Shown: positions 27,129 through 36,961 of the stretch, piece after piece
Position numbering within the stretch: the stretch's first letter is position 1
How the letters are laid out: each line of letters starts with the position of its first letter
Assembly: GCF_007828835.1 (NCBI RefSeq)
Contig: NZ_VIVL01000001.1
Span: 248,001-312,000, forward strand
Source of the DNA: Variovorax beijingensis
Lineage (GTDB): Bacteria; Pseudomonadota; Gammaproteobacteria; Burkholderiales; Burkholderiaceae_C
Length of the DNA stretch: 64,000 bases
Reading direction: 5' to 3'
Translations under genes and position numbers: made by a program
The notes under the pieces: generated by a model
What the model was told of the DNA's origin: nothing
Databases searched by the model: none
Seen by the model: the letters and a program-made list of their open reading frames with translations, nothing else

Positions 27129-29711
27129 ATGAGGCGGCGCGTTGCCTTGCGGCGTTCCGGACCGCCCCTGCCATTGGCCGTGCTGTCGCTGGCGCTGCTG
27201 CACGCGCACGGCGCCTCGGCCCAGCCGGCCGGAGGCCTCGATGGCCCGCTCACGCTCAAGCGCACGCCGCAGCTGACTGAATCGCTGCCGCCCGCCGAGC
27301 GCAGCCAGTTGCCCAGCCTGATCACCGGTGACCGCCTGTCGGGCCGCCAGGACCTCGAAACCGTGGTCGAAGGCCATGCCACGCTGCGTCGCGGCGAAGT
27401 CGCCATCACCGCCGACCGGCTCGAGTACTACCAGCCCGACGACCGCGCCAAGGCGCGCGGCAATGTGCGCGTCAACCAGGCCGGCAACGTGTACGAAGGC
27501 CCCGAGCTCGAGCTCAAGCTCGAGACCTTCGAAGGCTTCTTCAACAACGTGCGCTACTCCTTCCTTGCCACCGGCGGGCATGGCGAGGCGCAGCGCATCG
27601 ATTTCGTCGACAGCAACGTGTCGGTGGCCCGCACCGCCACGTACACCACCTGCCGCCGCGAGGATTTCCCGGGCTGGATGCCGGCCTGGCTGCTGTCCGC
27701 GGCCACGCTGACCACCGACACCGAGGAAAACGTCGGCGTGGCCACCGACGCGCGGCTGAGCTTCATGGGCATCAGCACGCCGCCGATCCCGAGCGTGAGC
27801 TTTCCGCTGTCGAACGAGCGCAAGAGCGGCCTGCTGCCGCCCACGATCGGCGTCGACAACACCAACGGCATCGAGATCTCGCAGCCGTACTACTGGAACA
27901 TCGCGCCCAACCGCGACGCCACGTTCACGCCCACACTGATGAGCAAGCGCGGCCTCAACCTGGGTTCGGAATTCCGCTACCTCGAGAAGGAATACAGCGG
28001 CAGCATCCGGCTGGACCTGATGGGCAGCGACCGCCTCGTGGGCCAGCGCTACAACGAAACGCGCGCCGCGCAGCTGCAGCAGCTCGCCAACGGCGAAATC
28101 CAGGCCTCGGCCCTGAGCTTCGGCGCGCCGCCCAGCAGCAAGCGCTGGGGCATCTGGGCCAATCACCACCAGGATTTCAATGCCAAGGCGCTGGGGCTCG
28201 ATTCGCTCTCGGCCAGCATCAACATCAACCGGGTCAGCGACAACGACTACTGGCGCGACTTCACGCGCACGCCCACGCTGGCACAGCGCCAGCTGTCGAA
28301 CGACGCCTCGCTCAACTGGAGCAAGGGCGACTGGAACGGTGGCATCCGTGCGCTGCGCTACCAGACGTTGCAATACAGCCTGTCGCCGATCGTTCCGTCC
28401 TATGACCGGATGCCGCAGATCACGGCCAACTACAACAAGTACGACTGGCACGGCTTCGACGTTTCGCTGAACCTGGACTACACGCGCTTTCGCGTCAACA
28501 CCATCCTGGCCGGCCAGCCCGGCTTCGACATCAACCAGCAGTCGCAGCCCGACGGCGACCGCGCCCTGGCCATTGCCACCATCAGCCGGCCGTTCATCAC
28601 ACCGAGCTCCTTCGTCATCCCGAAGCTGCAGCTGAACACGGCTTCGTACAACTACTACCTGCCGCAGTCGGACGTTCCCAGGCTCACCGTGAACGGAACC
28701 CAGTACGTCAACGGCGTGCCCTACAACCCGAATTCGCTGTATTTCTTCCCGACCTCGAGCAACCGGACGGTGCCGACCTTCAGCCTCGACAGCGGCCTGA
28801 TCTTCGAGCGCGACGCCAACTACTTCGGCCGTGCCTTCCGTCAGACGCTGGAGCCGCGCGCCTACTACGTCTACACGCCGTTCCGCAACCAGAGCATGCT
28901 GCCGAACTACGATTCGGCGGCCAACGATTTCAGCTTCGCGACCATCTACACCGAGAACGCCTTCTCGGGCAACGACCGCATTTCCGACACCAACACGCTC
29001 ACGCTCGGCGTCACCTCGCGCCTGATCGACCCCGACACCGGCGTCGAGGCGGCGCGCTTCGGCGTTGCGCAGCGGCTGCGCTTCAGCGACCAGAGGGTCA
29101 CGCTGCCGGGCGGCACGCCGGTGACCGACCGCGCGAGCGACCTGCTGCTGGGCGCCCAGATCAACTGGACGCCCAAGTGGAGCCTGGACACGGTCGTCCA
29201 GTACAACCCCGACACGCGCAAGTCGGAGCGCTCGGCCATCACCGCGCGCTACAACCCGGGTCCGTACCGCAACCTGAGCGCGGCCTTCCGCTACCAGGCG
29301 CCCACCACCCCCCTCGCCACCGACGGCAACAAGTCCTTCGACGTGGGCTGGCAGTGGCCGCTCAACGACCTGTGGGGCGACAAGGGCAAGGACCTCGGCC
29401 CGGGCAAGGGCCAGGGCGGCGGGCGCTGGTACGCGGTCGGCCGGCTCAACTACAGCCTGCAGGACAAGAAACTCACCGACGGCGTGCTCGGCTTCGAGTA
29501 CGACGGCTGCTGCTGGATCGGACGCGTGGTGCTGCAGCGCATCACGACCGGCACGGTGACGGCCAACACGCGCATCATGTTCCAGCTCGAATTCGTCGGG
29601 TTCTCCAGCATCGGGTCGAGCCCGATGCAGACCTTGCGGACCAACATCCAGCGCTACCAGCCCCTTCGCCAGCCCACCGAAGGGCCGAGCCGCTTCACCA
29701 ATTACGACTGA
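27129..29711 (+). CDS. lptD: LPS-assembly outer membrane protein LptD
   Basis: About 860 residues from ATG 27129, with a signal peptide (PLPLAVLSLALLHAHGASA). The N-terminal jellyroll (about 55-190, DLETVVEGHATLRRGEVAITADRLEY) docks LptA. The C-terminal part is the 26-strand barrel. Paired cysteines in TYTTCRRED near 180 and the CC in YDGCCWIG near 795 match the disulfide pattern LptD needs. LptD with LptE places LPS in the outer leaflet. A further in-frame ATG at 27054 would put 25 residues before the signal peptide and is less likely. surA and rsmA follow. Confidence 0.95.
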   Translation: MRRRVALRRSGPPLPLAVLSLALLHAHGASAQPAGGLDGPLTLKRTPQLTESLPPAERSQLPSLITGDRLSGRQDLETVVEGHATLRRGEVAITADRLEYYQPDDRAKARGNVRVNQAGNVYEGPELELKLETFEGFFNNVRYSFLATGGHGEAQRIDFVDSNVSVARTATYTTCRREDFPGWMPAWLLSAATLTTDTEENVGVATDARLSFMGISTPPIPSVSFPLSNERKSGLLPPTIGVDNTNGIEISQPYYWNIAPNRDATFTPTLMSKRGLNLGSEFRYLEKEYSGSIRLDLMGSDRLVGQRYNETRAAQLQQLANGEIQASALSFGAPPSSKRWGIWANHHQDFNAKALGLDSLSASININRVSDNDYWRDFTRTPTLAQRQLSNDASLNWSKGDWNGGIRALRYQTLQYSLSPIVPSYDRMPQITANYNKYDWHGFDVSLNLDYTRFRVNTILAGQPGFDINQQSQPDGDRALAIATISRPFITPSSFVIPKLQLNTASYNYYLPQSDVPRLTVNGTQYVNGVPYNPNSLYFFPTSSNRTVPTFSLDSGLIFERDANYFGRAFRQTLEPRAYYVYTPFRNQSMLPNYDSAANDFSFATIYTENAFSGNDRISDTNTLTLGVTSRLIDPDTGVEAARFGVAQRLRFSDQRVTLPGGTPVTDRASDLLLGAQINWTPKWSLDTVVQYNPDTRKSERSAITARYNPGPYRNLSAAFRYQAPTTPLATDGNKSFDVGWQWPLNDLWGDKGKDLGPGKGQGGGRWYAVGRLNYSLQDKKLTDGVLGFEYDGCCWIGRVVLQRITTGTVTANTRIMFQLEFVGFSSIGSSPMQTLRTNIQRYQPLRQPTEGPSRFTNYD

Positions 29712-29728
29712 GACGATTGAGCAACGCC

Positions 29729-31138
29729 ATGAAACACATCCGTTCCATCCTGACCCTGGGCTGCCTAGCGGCACTGGCCGCGGCCTCGGGCGCACAAGGC
29801 CTGCATCCCGGTGGCGGCAGCGGCATCACCGACATCATGCGCGCCGGTCCCCGGCTGGCGCCGCCGGCGCCGCGCACCGCGCCTTCCACCGCCGCGCCGG
29901 TGCAGCGCTCGGCCGAATACATCGTCGCACTGGTCAATTCCGAGCCCATCACCAACACCGAGGTGCAGTCGCGCGTCACGCGCCTCATCCGGGAAAATGC
30001 CGAGGCCGAGCGCGTGCCGCGCGCCGAACTCACGCGCCTGGTACTCGAGCGCCTGATCTCGGAGCGCGCGCAGCTCCAGCTGGCCAAGGAAAACGGCATC
30101 AAGGTGGACGACGTCGCCATCGACCAGGCCGAGCAGACCGTGGCGCGGCAGAACCAGATCAGCGTCGAGGAACTGCGCCGCCGCGTGGTGGCCGAAGGCA
30201 TCTCGCAGCGCGAATTCCGCAACGACCTGCGCGACCAGCTGCTGCTCACGCGCCTGCGCGACCGCGAGGTCGAGTCCAAGGTCAAGATCAGCGACTCCGA
30301 GGCCGACGAATACCTGCGCGACCAGCGCAATGCCCCCACCAAGGATGCGGCACTGCAGAACATCAACCTTGCGCACCTCCTGGTCGCCGTGCCCGAGAAC
30401 GCCACCGAAGCGCAGGTCGCCACCTTGCAGCAGCGGGCCCAGGGCCTCGCGCAGCGCGCCCGCGCGGGCGAAGACTTCGCCAAGCTGGTGCAGGAAAACT
30501 CCGATTCGCCGGACCGCGCCAACGGTGGCGCCGTCGGCATGCGCACCGCCGACCGCTATCCGTCGCTGTTCGTCGAAGCCACGCAGTCGACGCCGGTCAA
30601 CGGCATTGCCGGCCCGATCCGTTCGGGTGCGGGCTTCCACGTGCTCAAGGTGCTGGCCAAGGCCCAGCTCGGCGCCGCCGACGCCACCGTCACCCAGACG
30701 CAGGTGCGCCACATCCTGCTGCTCAACGACCCCAAGCGCACCACCGCGCAGGCGGTTGCGCAGCTCGCGGAATTCAAGCGCCGCCTGCAGGCCGGCACGG
30801 CCGACTTTGCGGGCCTGGCGCGCGACAACTCGCAGGACGCGAGCGCCAAGGAAGGCGGCGACCTGGGCTGGTCGCGCCCGGGCCAGTTCGTGCCCGAGTT
30901 CGAGGAAGCCATGGACCGCCTGGCGCCGGGCCAGATCAGCGACCCCGTGGTGTCGCGTTTCGGCGTCCACCTGATCCAGGTGGTCGGCCGGCGCGAATCC
31001 AAGCTCACCCAGGCCGAGCAGCGCGAAGCCGCGCGGGCCGTGCTGCGCGAGCAGCGGGTCGATGAAGCCTTCAGCACCTGGGTGCAGGAAGTGCGCGCGC
31101 GCGCCTACGTCGAATACCGCGAGGCGCCCCAGTCCTGA
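29729..31138 (+). CDS. surA: Periplasmic chaperone/peptidyl-prolyl isomerase SurA
   Basis: 469 residues with a signal peptide ([17 protein letters not shown]). SurA-N chaperone domain about 62-200 ([20 protein letters not shown]). Parvulin domains at about 211-310 and 325-425 ([41 protein letters not shown]). SurA escorts outer-membrane barrels, including LptD, to BamA. It begins 18 bp after lptD and its stop overlaps rsmA by 1 base. pdxA, often found in this cluster, is absent. Confidence 0.95.
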   Translation: MKHIRSILTLGCLAALAAASGAQGLHPGGGSGITDIMRAGPRLAPPAPRTAPSTAAPVQRSAEYIVALVNSEPITNTEVQSRVTRLIRENAEAERVPRAELTRLVLERLISERAQLQLAKENGIKVDDVAIDQAEQTVARQNQISVEELRRRVVAEGISQREFRNDLRDQLLLTRLRDREVESKVKISDSEADEYLRDQRNAPTKDAALQNINLAHLLVAVPENATEAQVATLQQRAQGLAQRARAGEDFAKLVQENSDSPDRANGGAVGMRTADRYPSLFVEATQSTPVNGIAGPIRSGAGFHVLKVLAKAQLGAADATVTQTQVRHILLLNDPKRTTAQAVAQLAEFKRRLQAGTADFAGLARDNSQDASAKEGGDLGWSRPGQFVPEFEEAMDRLAPGQISDPVVSRFGVHLIQVVGRRESKLTQAEQREAARAVLREQRVDEAFSTWVQEVRARAYVEYREAPQS

Positions 31139-31908
31139 TGGCACACATCGCCAGGAAGCGGTTCGGGCAGCACTTCCTGTCCGACGGCGGCATCATCGAT
31201 GCCATCGTGCAGGAGATCGCGCCGCAGCCTGGCGACGCCATGGTCGAAATCGGTCCGGGGCTGGCGGCGCTCACCCAGCCGCTGGTCGAGCGGCTCGGGC
31301 GCCTGACCGTCATCGAGCTCGACCGCGACCTGGCCAAGCGGCTGCGCGAGCATCCGCAGCTCGACGTCATCGAATCCGACGTGCTCAAGGTCGATTTCGC
31401 CGCGCTGGCCGCCAGGTTCGCGGCGCCGCTGCGCGTGGTCGGCAACCTGCCCTACAACATCTCCACGCCCATCCTGTTCCATCTGCTGGGCTTCGCGCAC
31501 CTGATCGCCGACCAGCACTTCATGCTGCAGAAGGAAGTGATCGACCGCATGGTCGCGCGCCCCGCCACGTCGGACTACAGCCGCCTGAGCGTGATGCTTC
31601 AGTGGCGCTACCGGATGGAAAACGTGCTGTTCGTGCCGCCCGAGAGCTTCGATCCGCCGCCGCGCGTCGACAGCGCCGTGGTGCGCATGGCGCCGCTGGC
31701 CGAGCCGCCGGCCGTCGATGCCGCCCGCCTGGGCGAAATCGTGCAGGTCGCCTTCAGCCAGCGCCGCAAGATCATGCGCCACACCCTGGGCAAATGGCTG
31801 GACGCGCACGGCTTTGCAGGCGAATTCGACGCCCAGCGCCGCGCCGAGGAAGTGCCCGTGGCCGAATACGTCGCCCTGGCCCAGGCCGTTCCCCCCGAGC
31901 CCAAATAG
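31138..31908 (+). CDS. rsmA: 16S rRNA (adenine-1518/1519-N6)-dimethyltransferase
   Basis: 256 residues. RsmA (KsgA) dimethylates two adenines at the 3' end of 16S rRNA. It opens with [17 protein letters not shown] motif I is [15 protein letters not shown] and the catalytic motif is [11 protein letters not shown]; later comes [32 protein letters not shown]. Start ATG 31138 overlaps the surA TGA. A terminator follows directly. Confidence 0.97.
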   Translation: MAHIARKRFGQHFLSDGGIIDAIVQEIAPQPGDAMVEIGPGLAALTQPLVERLGRLTVIELDRDLAKRLREHPQLDVIESDVLKVDFAALAARFAAPLRVVGNLPYNISTPILFHLLGFAHLIADQHFMLQKEVIDRMVARPATSDYSRLSVMLQWRYRMENVLFVPPESFDPPPRVDSAVVRMAPLAEPPAVDAARLGEIVQVAFSQRRKIMRHTLGKWLDAHGFAGEFDAQRRAEEVPVAEYVALAQAVPPEPK

Positions 31909-31941
31909 AAAAGCCCGCCTTGGCAAAGGCGGGCTTTCGTT
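31908..31941 (+). terminator. Rho-independent terminator after rsmA
   Basis: AAAGCCCGCC (31910-31919), loop TTGGCAAA, GGCGGGCTTT (31928-31937), then CGTT. A 10-bp perfect stem begins at the rsmA stop codon; the U-run is short. Confidence 0.8.
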
Positions 31942-31944
31942 CGT

Positions 31945-31992
31945 GAACACCGCGGAACCGGCTACACGAAGTGAGCCGCTTCGGGGGTGGGC
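31945..31992 (-). repeat. Degenerate copy of the 93-bp intergenic repeat, inverted
   Basis: AACACCGCGGAACCGGCT at 31946-31963 equals the reverse complement of the end of the repeat at 40291-40383. ACACGAAGTG (31964-31973) and GGGGGTGGGC (31983-31992) also match internal blocks of that reverse complement, but with the segment between deleted and the order disturbed. Confidence 0.5.
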
Positions 31993-31996
31993 TTGT

Positions 31997-32185
31997 TCAG
32001 GCCGCCGCGAGCCAGTAGCCCGCGTTGAAGGGGCTGCTCATGCGCAATGCGAGCGGCGAGACGTCGACCAGTTTGTCGGTCGGCATCTTTTCGCCTTCGG
32101 GTTCCGTGCCGGCGGCCGCACTGGCGGTGCTGCCGTTGATTTCGATGCCATCGAGTGCTGCGCCGTTCGGCTGAGCCTCGTTCGC
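31997..32185 (-). pseudogene. Open frame without start codon, possible gene remnant
   Basis: The minus-strand frame ending at TGA 31997 reads 62 sense codons (ANEAQPNGAALDGIEING ... KLVDVSPLALRMSSPFNAGYW) with a balanced amino-acid composition and GC-rich third positions. No ATG, GTG or TTG lies at its beginning; the frame continues back into the end of the barstar gene in a different phase. The first ATG would give only 29 residues. It may be the remnant of a lost gene or a small uncharacterised protein. I do not recognise it. Confidence 0.3.
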
Positions 32186-32217
32186 CCGTTCTGCTTGGCT
32201 GGTGTGTGCAGAACGGG
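32185..32217 (-). other. Perfect 10-bp stem-loop after the barstar gene
   Basis: CCCGTTCTGC (32185-32194) and GCAGAACGGG (32208-32217) form a perfect inverted repeat with a 13-base loop. It starts right after the barstar stop codon on the minus strand. There is no U-run, so it may be a Rho-assisted terminator or an mRNA-stabilising hairpin. Confidence 0.5.
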
Positions 32218-32697
32218 CTACAGAAAAGAATAGAAGCAGCGGAACGGGACTTTCCGGTCTCCCCAGTAGTCGGAGGCATCGCGGAAGATGTCGAGCAGCT
32301 GCTCGCGCGCTTCCTTGTCGAACTTGGCGTTGGCCGGGATCTGCTCGAGCACGATCACGAAACCGGGCTGCGGGCCCGATTTATGCAACGGGTCGGTCAT
32401 GCAGTCGTACAGCGCGTCGAAGTTCTTGCCGAAATGCGCCGGAAAGGTGAACTGCTGGGCGATCAGGTCCAGAACGTCCTGCTTGGTCTGGGCGTTCCCC
32501 AGATTGGCGTACAGGAAGTGCTGGCCCGCGGCGTTGGCGGCTTCCTGCAGGTCGTTCACGCGGAACGCACGAATCGACTGCACGATGTTCGGGCGTACGG
32601 CACGAAGGGATAGGGTCATCTCCGCTGGTCTTTCCATAGTCATCATCATTTCTTCGGGGCGCTTCGGGGCGCCGCTCAAGTCTTTGTCATCGCTCAT
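32218..32697 (-). CDS. Barstar-family ribonuclease inhibitor
   Basis: 159 residues from ATG 32697. The barstar domain covers about residues 70-155: FRVNDLQEAANAAGQHFLYANL, QDVLDLIAQQFTFPAHFGKNFDALYDCMTD, FVIVLEQIP, ending CFYSFL. The FPxxFGxNxDALxDC block is the family signature and forms part of the RNase-binding face. About 45 Met/Pro/Glu-rich residues precede the domain, longer than in classical barstar (about 90 residues). It should bind and block the ribonuclease encoded just upstream, whose stop it overlaps by 4 bases. Confidence 0.92.
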   Translation of the reverse strand: MSDDKDLSGAPKRPEEMMMTMERPAEMTLSLRAVRPNIVQSIRAFRVNDLQEAANAAGQHFLYANLGNAQTKQDVLDLIAQQFTFPAHFGKNFDALYDCMTDPLHKSGPQPGFVIVLEQIPANAKFDKEAREQLLDIFRDASDYWGDRKVPFRCFYSFL

Positions 32698-33104
32698 GGT
32701 GCAATCCGTCTGAAACTCGCGTAGTGGTCTGCCGTGTACCAGCAGGCCTCGGGTGTGGTGCGCTGTTCTCCGCCGCAGACAATGCGCCGTGCACCGCGAT
32801 CGCGCGAGCCGGGCGTTGCCACCGTGTACTCGCGGTAGTGACCGCGCCGCGCGGGCGGCAAAAGACGCTCGCGGTTGCCAAATACCGTGCCGTCCTTTTC
32901 GAATCGGAAGGGGCCGCCGTTCAGGATGGCTTCGTAGGTTCGCTGGCCCTGAACCGGCAGTTCGGACAGTGCAATCGATTCCTGGGCGGGCTTTCCGGTG
33001 CCGAACCATCCGCGGGCCTCGGCCCCCGTCGCCAACGCCGCCAGCATCAAGCCGGTGAGCGCAAACTTAGTGACAGAGGACGTGATCGAGGCGTAAGCCG
33101 CCAT
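32694..33104 (-). CDS. Secreted guanyl-specific ribonuclease (barnase/RNase Sa type)
   Basis: 136 residues from ATG 33104. A signal peptide (VTKFALTGLMLAALATGAEA, cleavage near 30) precedes a microbial N1/T1 RNase domain. Visible catalytic residues are Glu92 in HYREYTV, Arg in DRGARRIV (about 106) and His127 in TADHYASF, in the same order as RNase Sa (Glu, Arg, His). GGPFRFEKDGTVFGNRE is the base-binding region. Cys110 and Cys121 may form a disulfide. It overlaps its barstar inhibitor by 4 bases (ATGA), so both are made together: enzyme exported, inhibitor kept inside. A TTG 4 codons upstream is a possible alternative start. Confidence 0.9.
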   Translation of the reverse strand: MAAYASITSSVTKFALTGLMLAALATGAEARGWFGTGKPAQESIALSELPVQGQRTYEAILNGGPFRFEKDGTVFGNRERLLPPARRGHYREYTVATPGSRDRGARRIVCGGEQRTTPEACWYTADHYASFRRIAP

Positions 33105-33284
33105 GGGGCACCACAAGAAAAGAGCGGGGTTCCGAATTGGCAGCCAACCCTGGGGTTAACCCGCAAATTCAAGCCCGCGAGTGTGCACCACGCTGGCGAA
33201 AATAGCAAGCGAGTGCCCAAAGTTTGAGCAGTCGCAAGGGGATCGAGTGGCGCTTTAAGTTGGCGGCCACTCTCGCCAAATGGC

Positions 33285-35627
33285 TTATCGCTCTGCGTTT
33301 GCGTCGGCGACTGTCAAGGCTGTCATGTTCACGATGCGCCGAACTGTTGCGCTGGCTGTGAGAATATGCACAGGTTTGGCGGCACCGAGCAGCACCGGGC
33401 CGATCGCGATATTTCCGCCGGCCGCGGTCTTGAGCAGGTTGTAGGAAATATTGGCCGCGTCGATGTTCGGGAAAACCAGCAGGTTGGCATCGCCCGCCAG
33501 TGCGCTGTGCGGCATGACGATCGCGCGCTGCTTGCTGTCGAGTGCCACGTCGCCGTGCATTTCGCCGTCCACTTCGAGCCAGGGCGCCTGCACGCGCAGC
33601 AGGTCGAGCGTCTTGCGCATCTTGACCGCGCTGGGCTCGTTGCTGGTGCCGAAGTTCGAATGCGACAGCAGCGCGGCCTTGGGCTTGAGGCCGAAGCGCA
33701 TCATTTCCTCGGCCGCCATGGTCGTGATCTCGGCCAGTTCCTCGGGCGAGGGATCGTAGTTGACGTGGGTGTCGACCAGGAACACCTGGCGGTCGGGCAG
33801 CAGCAGGCCGTTCATGCAGGCATACACCGGCACGTCCTGCGGCGTGCTTTCGCAGCCGCCGGGGCGCTTGCCGATCACCTGGTCGATGTAGTGCAGGTGG
33901 ATCAGCGTGGTGCCCCAGGTGCCGCAGATCATGCCGTCGACCTCGTCCTTGTGCAGCAGCATGGCGCCGATCAGCGTCAGGCGGCGGCGCATCTCGATCT
34001 TGGCGGTCTGCACCGTCTGGCCCTTGCGCTCGGTCATGCGGTGGTAGGTCTGCCAGAAGTCGCGGTAGCGGTGGTCCTGCTCGACGTTGACGATGTCGTA
34101 GTCGAGCTCTTCCTTCAGGCGCAGGCCGAACTTCTCGATGCGCTGCGCGATGATGGCCGGGCGGCCGATCAGCGTGGGGCGCGCAATGCCTTCGTCGACC
34201 ACGATCTGGGCGGCGCGCAGCACGCGCTCTTCCTCGCCCTCGCAGTACGCCACGCGCTTCTTCTGCGCGCGCTTGGCGGCGTCGAAGATCGGCTTCATCG
34301 TGGTGCCCGAGGCGTAGACGAAGCTCTGCAGGCGGTCGCGATAGGCGTCCATGTCCTTGATCGGGCGCGAGGCCACGCCGCTTTCCTCGGCGGCCTTGGC
34401 CACCGCCGGCGCGATCTTCATCATGAGGCGCGGATCGAAGGGCTTCGGAATCAGGTATTCGGGCCCGAAAGTCAGCTTTTCGCCGACGTAGGCGGCGGCG
34501 ACGCGCTCGCTCTGCTCGGCCTGGGCGAGATCGGCAATGGCGCGCACCGCGGCAATTTCCATCTCGTCGGTGATCGTGGTGGCGCCCGAATCGAGTGCGC
34601 CGCGGAAGATGTACGGGAAGCACAGGACGTTGTTGACCTGGTTCGGGTAGTCGGTGCGTCCGGTGGCCATGATCACGTCGGGACGCACTGCATGGGCGTC
34701 CTCGGGCGAGATTTCCGGGTTCGGATTGGCCAGCGCGAAGATCACCGGGCGCGGCGCCATCTTGGCCACCATGGCGGGCTTGAGCACGCCGCCGGCCGAC
34801 AGGCCCAGGAACACGTCGGCGCCCTCGATCACCTCGGCCAGCGTGCGGGCCGTGGTTTTCTGCATGTACTGGCGCTTGTCGTCGTCCATGAGCTCCTCGC
34901 GGCCTTCGTAGACCACGCCGGCCAGGTCGGTCACGAACACGTTCTCGCGCTGGAGGCCCACCTTGAGCAGCAGGTTCAGGCAGGCCAGTGCCGCGGCGCC
35001 CGCGCCCGAGGTCACCAGCTTGACCTCGCTGATGTCCTTGCCCGCCACCTTGAGGCCGTTGAGCATGGCCGCGGCCACGGTGATGGCCGTGCCGTGCTGG
35101 TCGTCGTGGAACACGGGGATCTTCATGCGCTTGCGTAGCTCGCGCTCGACGTAGAAGCAGTCGGGGGCCTTGATGTCCTCGAGGTTGATGGCGCCGAAGG
35201 TGGGTTCCAGCGAGGCGATGATCTCGACCAGCTTGGCCGGGTCCTTCTCGTCGATCTCGATGTCGAACACGTCGACGCCGGCGAACTTCTTGAACAGCAC
35301 GCCCTTGCCTTCCATCACCGGCTTGGATGCCAGCGCGCCGATGTCGCCAAGGCCGAGCACGGCGGTGCCGTTGGTGATCACCGCCACCAGGTTGCCGCGC
35401 GCCGTGTACTTGAAGGCGTTGGCCGGGTCCTTGACGATTTCCTCGCAGGGCGCGGCCACGCCGGGCGAATACGCCAGCGACAGGTCGCGCTGGTTGACCA
35501 TCTGCTTGGTGGCGGCAATGGCAATCTTGCCCGGCACCGGAAGCTCGTGGTACTCGAGGGCGGCGCGCCGCAGTTCGGCGCGCTTGTCTTCGGGCGTGGG
35601 GGTCGATGGGATCGTCGAATCGGACAT
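33285..35627 (-). CDS. maeB: NADP-dependent malic enzyme (MaeB type, with PTA-like domain)
   Basis: 780 residues. Malate to pyruvate + CO2 + NADPH. N-terminal malic domain about 25-160 ([27 protein letters not shown]). NAD(P)-binding domain about 165-400 with [18 protein letters not shown]. The C-terminal phosphotransacetylase-like domain from about 430 ([36 protein letters not shown]) is non-catalytic in MaeB and mediates acetyl-CoA regulation. Start ATG 35627 follows GGAG; the frame upstream lacks family similarity. It is a single gene, divergent from the SPFH cluster. Confidence 0.95.
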   Translation of the reverse strand: MSDSTIPSTPTPEDKRAELRRAALEYHELPVPGKIAIAATKQMVNQRDLSLAYSPGVAAPCEEIVKDPANAFKYTARGNLVAVITNGTAVLGLGDIGALASKPVMEGKGVLFKKFAGVDVFDIEIDEKDPAKLVEIIASLEPTFGAINLEDIKAPDCFYVERELRKRMKIPVFHDDQHGTAITVAAAMLNGLKVAGKDISEVKLVTSGAGAAALACLNLLLKVGLQRENVFVTDLAGVVYEGREELMDDDKRQYMQKTTARTLAEVIEGADVFLGLSAGGVLKPAMVAKMAPRPVIFALANPNPEISPEDAHAVRPDVIMATGRTDYPNQVNNVLCFPYIFRGALDSGATTITDEMEIAAVRAIADLAQAEQSERVAAAYVGEKLTFGPEYLIPKPFDPRLMMKIAPAVAKAAEESGVASRPIKDMDAYRDRLQSFVYASGTTMKPIFDAAKRAQKKRVAYCEGEEERVLRAAQIVVDEGIARPTLIGRPAIIAQRIEKFGLRLKEELDYDIVNVEQDHRYRDFWQTYHRMTERKGQTVQTAKIEMRRRLTLIGAMLLHKDEVDGMICGTWGTTLIHLHYIDQVIGKRPGGCESTPQDVPVYACMNGLLLPDRQVFLVDTHVNYDPSPEELAEITTMAAEEMMRFGLKPKAALLSHSNFGTSNEPSAVKMRKTLDLLRVQAPWLEVDGEMHGDVALDSKQRAIVMPHSALAGDANLLVFPNIDAANISYNLLKTAAGGNIAIGPVLLGAAKPVHILTASATVRRIVNMTALTVADANAER

Positions 35628-35793
35628 GGGCCGTTGCTCCTGGTGGCGCTTCTTCTGGGGGCGCCGATTGTAGACCTCGGCCCGGGGCGCCATAGGCCGC
35701 ATGGCGGAGATCCACCCTGCCGAAAGCAGCAAGACCCGTCAAGGCGATGTGGCAATATGCGCAGTCCGGAAAAAAATTCGACGAGGAGCAGCC

Positions 35794-36843
35794 ATGGCCC
35801 TGATGGATTTCATCAAGAAACAGTTCATCGACATCATCCAGTGGACCGAGACCGGCGACGGCACGCTGGCCTGGCGCTTCCCGATGGCGGAGATGGAAAT
35901 CCAGAACGGTGCCTCGCTCACCGTGCGCGAGTCGCAGGTGGCGGTGTTCGTCAACGAAGGCCAGGTGGCCGACGTGTTCGGCCCGGGCATGTACAAGCTC
36001 ACGACGCAGACGCTGCCCGTGCTCACGTACCTGAAGAACTGGGACAAGCTGTTCGAGTCCCCGTTCAAGAGCGACGTCTACTTCTTCAGCACGCGCCAGC
36101 AGGTCGACCAGAAGTGGGGCACGCCGCAGCCCATCACCATCCGCGACAAGGACTTCGGCGCCGTGCGCCTGCGCGCCTTCGGCAACTACAGCTTCCGCAT
36201 CGGCGATGCCAAGCTGTTCCACACCGAGATCTCGGGCACGCGCGACGTCTACAGCGTGGCCGACCTCGACGGCCAGCTGCGCGGGCTGGTGCTGCAGAAC
36301 ATCAGCAATGCCATCGCGTCCAGCGGCGTGCCGTTTCTGGACCTTGCCGCCAACCAGATCCAGTTTGCCCAGGCGCTGGCCGCGCAGCTGGTGCCCGAGT
36401 TCGAGAAGATCGGCATCAAGCTCGAGAACATCACGGTCCAGAACGTCTCGCTGCCCGAAGAACTGCAGAAGATCCTCGACCAGAAGATCGGCATGGGCAT
36501 GGTCGGCAACGACATGGGCAAGTTCATGCAGTACCAGACGGCGCAGGCGATCCCGAAGTTCGCCGAAGGCGCAGCGGGCGGCAGCGGTATCGCGGGCGAT
36601 GCCATGGGCCTGGGCGCCGGCGTGGCGCTGGGCCAGGTGCTGGCGCAGAACCTCGCGCAGGGGCTGAGCCCGGGCGCGGCGGCCCAGGCCGCGGCGACCC
36701 AGCAGCAGCCGGCCGTGGCCGTGGTGAGCCCGGCCGACGTGATGACCACGCTCGAGAAGCTCGGCGAGCTCAAGACCAAGGGCATCCTCACGCAGGAAGA
36801 GTTCGACGCCAAGAAGGCGGAGCTGCTCAAGAAGTTGGTCTAA
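35794..36843 (+). CDS. SPFH-domain protein with C-terminal SHOCT domain
   Basis: 349 residues from ATG 35794 (MALMDFIKKQFIDIIQW), with GAGGAG ahead. Residues about 20-260 form the SPFH/YdjI-type virion-core-like domain (TLAWRFPMAEMEIQNGASLTV, VFVNEGQVADVFGPGMYKL, PITIRDKDFGAVRLRAFGNYSFRI). An Ala/Gln-rich linker (about 265-310) leads to a SHOCT domain (MTTLEKLGELKTKGILTQEEFDAKKAELL). There is no TM helix. These proteins assemble at membranes as scaffolds. It is the first gene of the 35.8-42 kb membrane/polyamine cluster, separated from the next gene by a structured repeat. Confidence 0.88.
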   Translation: MALMDFIKKQFIDIIQWTETGDGTLAWRFPMAEMEIQNGASLTVRESQVAVFVNEGQVADVFGPGMYKLTTQTLPVLTYLKNWDKLFESPFKSDVYFFSTRQQVDQKWGTPQPITIRDKDFGAVRLRAFGNYSFRIGDAKLFHTEISGTRDVYSVADLDGQLRGLVLQNISNAIASSGVPFLDLAANQIQFAQALAAQLVPEFEKIGIKLENITVQNVSLPEELQKILDQKIGMGMVGNDMGKFMQYQTAQAIPKFAEGAAGGSGIAGDAMGLGAGVALGQVLAQNLAQGLSPGAAAQAAATQQQPAVAVVSPADVMTTLEKLGELKTKGILTQEEFDAKKAELLKKLV

Positions 36844-36936
36844 CCCCCAGGCTTCGCGCACTTCGTGTCGCTACTCCCTCCCCCTTGCAGGGGGCAATGC
36901 CTGTGGCCCGGCGTAGCCGGTTCCACGGCATTCCCC
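36844..36936 (+). repeat. Structured 93-bp intergenic repeat, copy 1
   Basis: It begins CCCCCAGGCTTCGCGCACTT directly after the SPFH gene stop. It contains CCCCC-TTGCA-GGGGG and a long hairpin: ATGCC/GGCAT, GTGG/CCAC, CCGGC/GCCGG around a GTA loop. By my count 77 of 93 bases equal copy 2 at 40291-40383, with three double changes that keep the stem paired. Confidence 0.85.
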
Positions 36937-36961
36937 GCAGCTGCATCCGCTGCCGTTTGCC

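Noticed and set aside
26907..29795. Very long open frame antisense to lptD
   Set aside because: High-GC coding DNA keeps opposite frames open; the plus strand encodes clear LptD motifs and the antisense translation is Arg/Ala/Val/His-rich with no domain.
33169..36861. A 1230-codon open frame on the minus strand spanning maeB and the SPFH gene
   Set aside because: It is a frame shadow of two well-recognised genes on opposite strands and has no coherent domain of its own.
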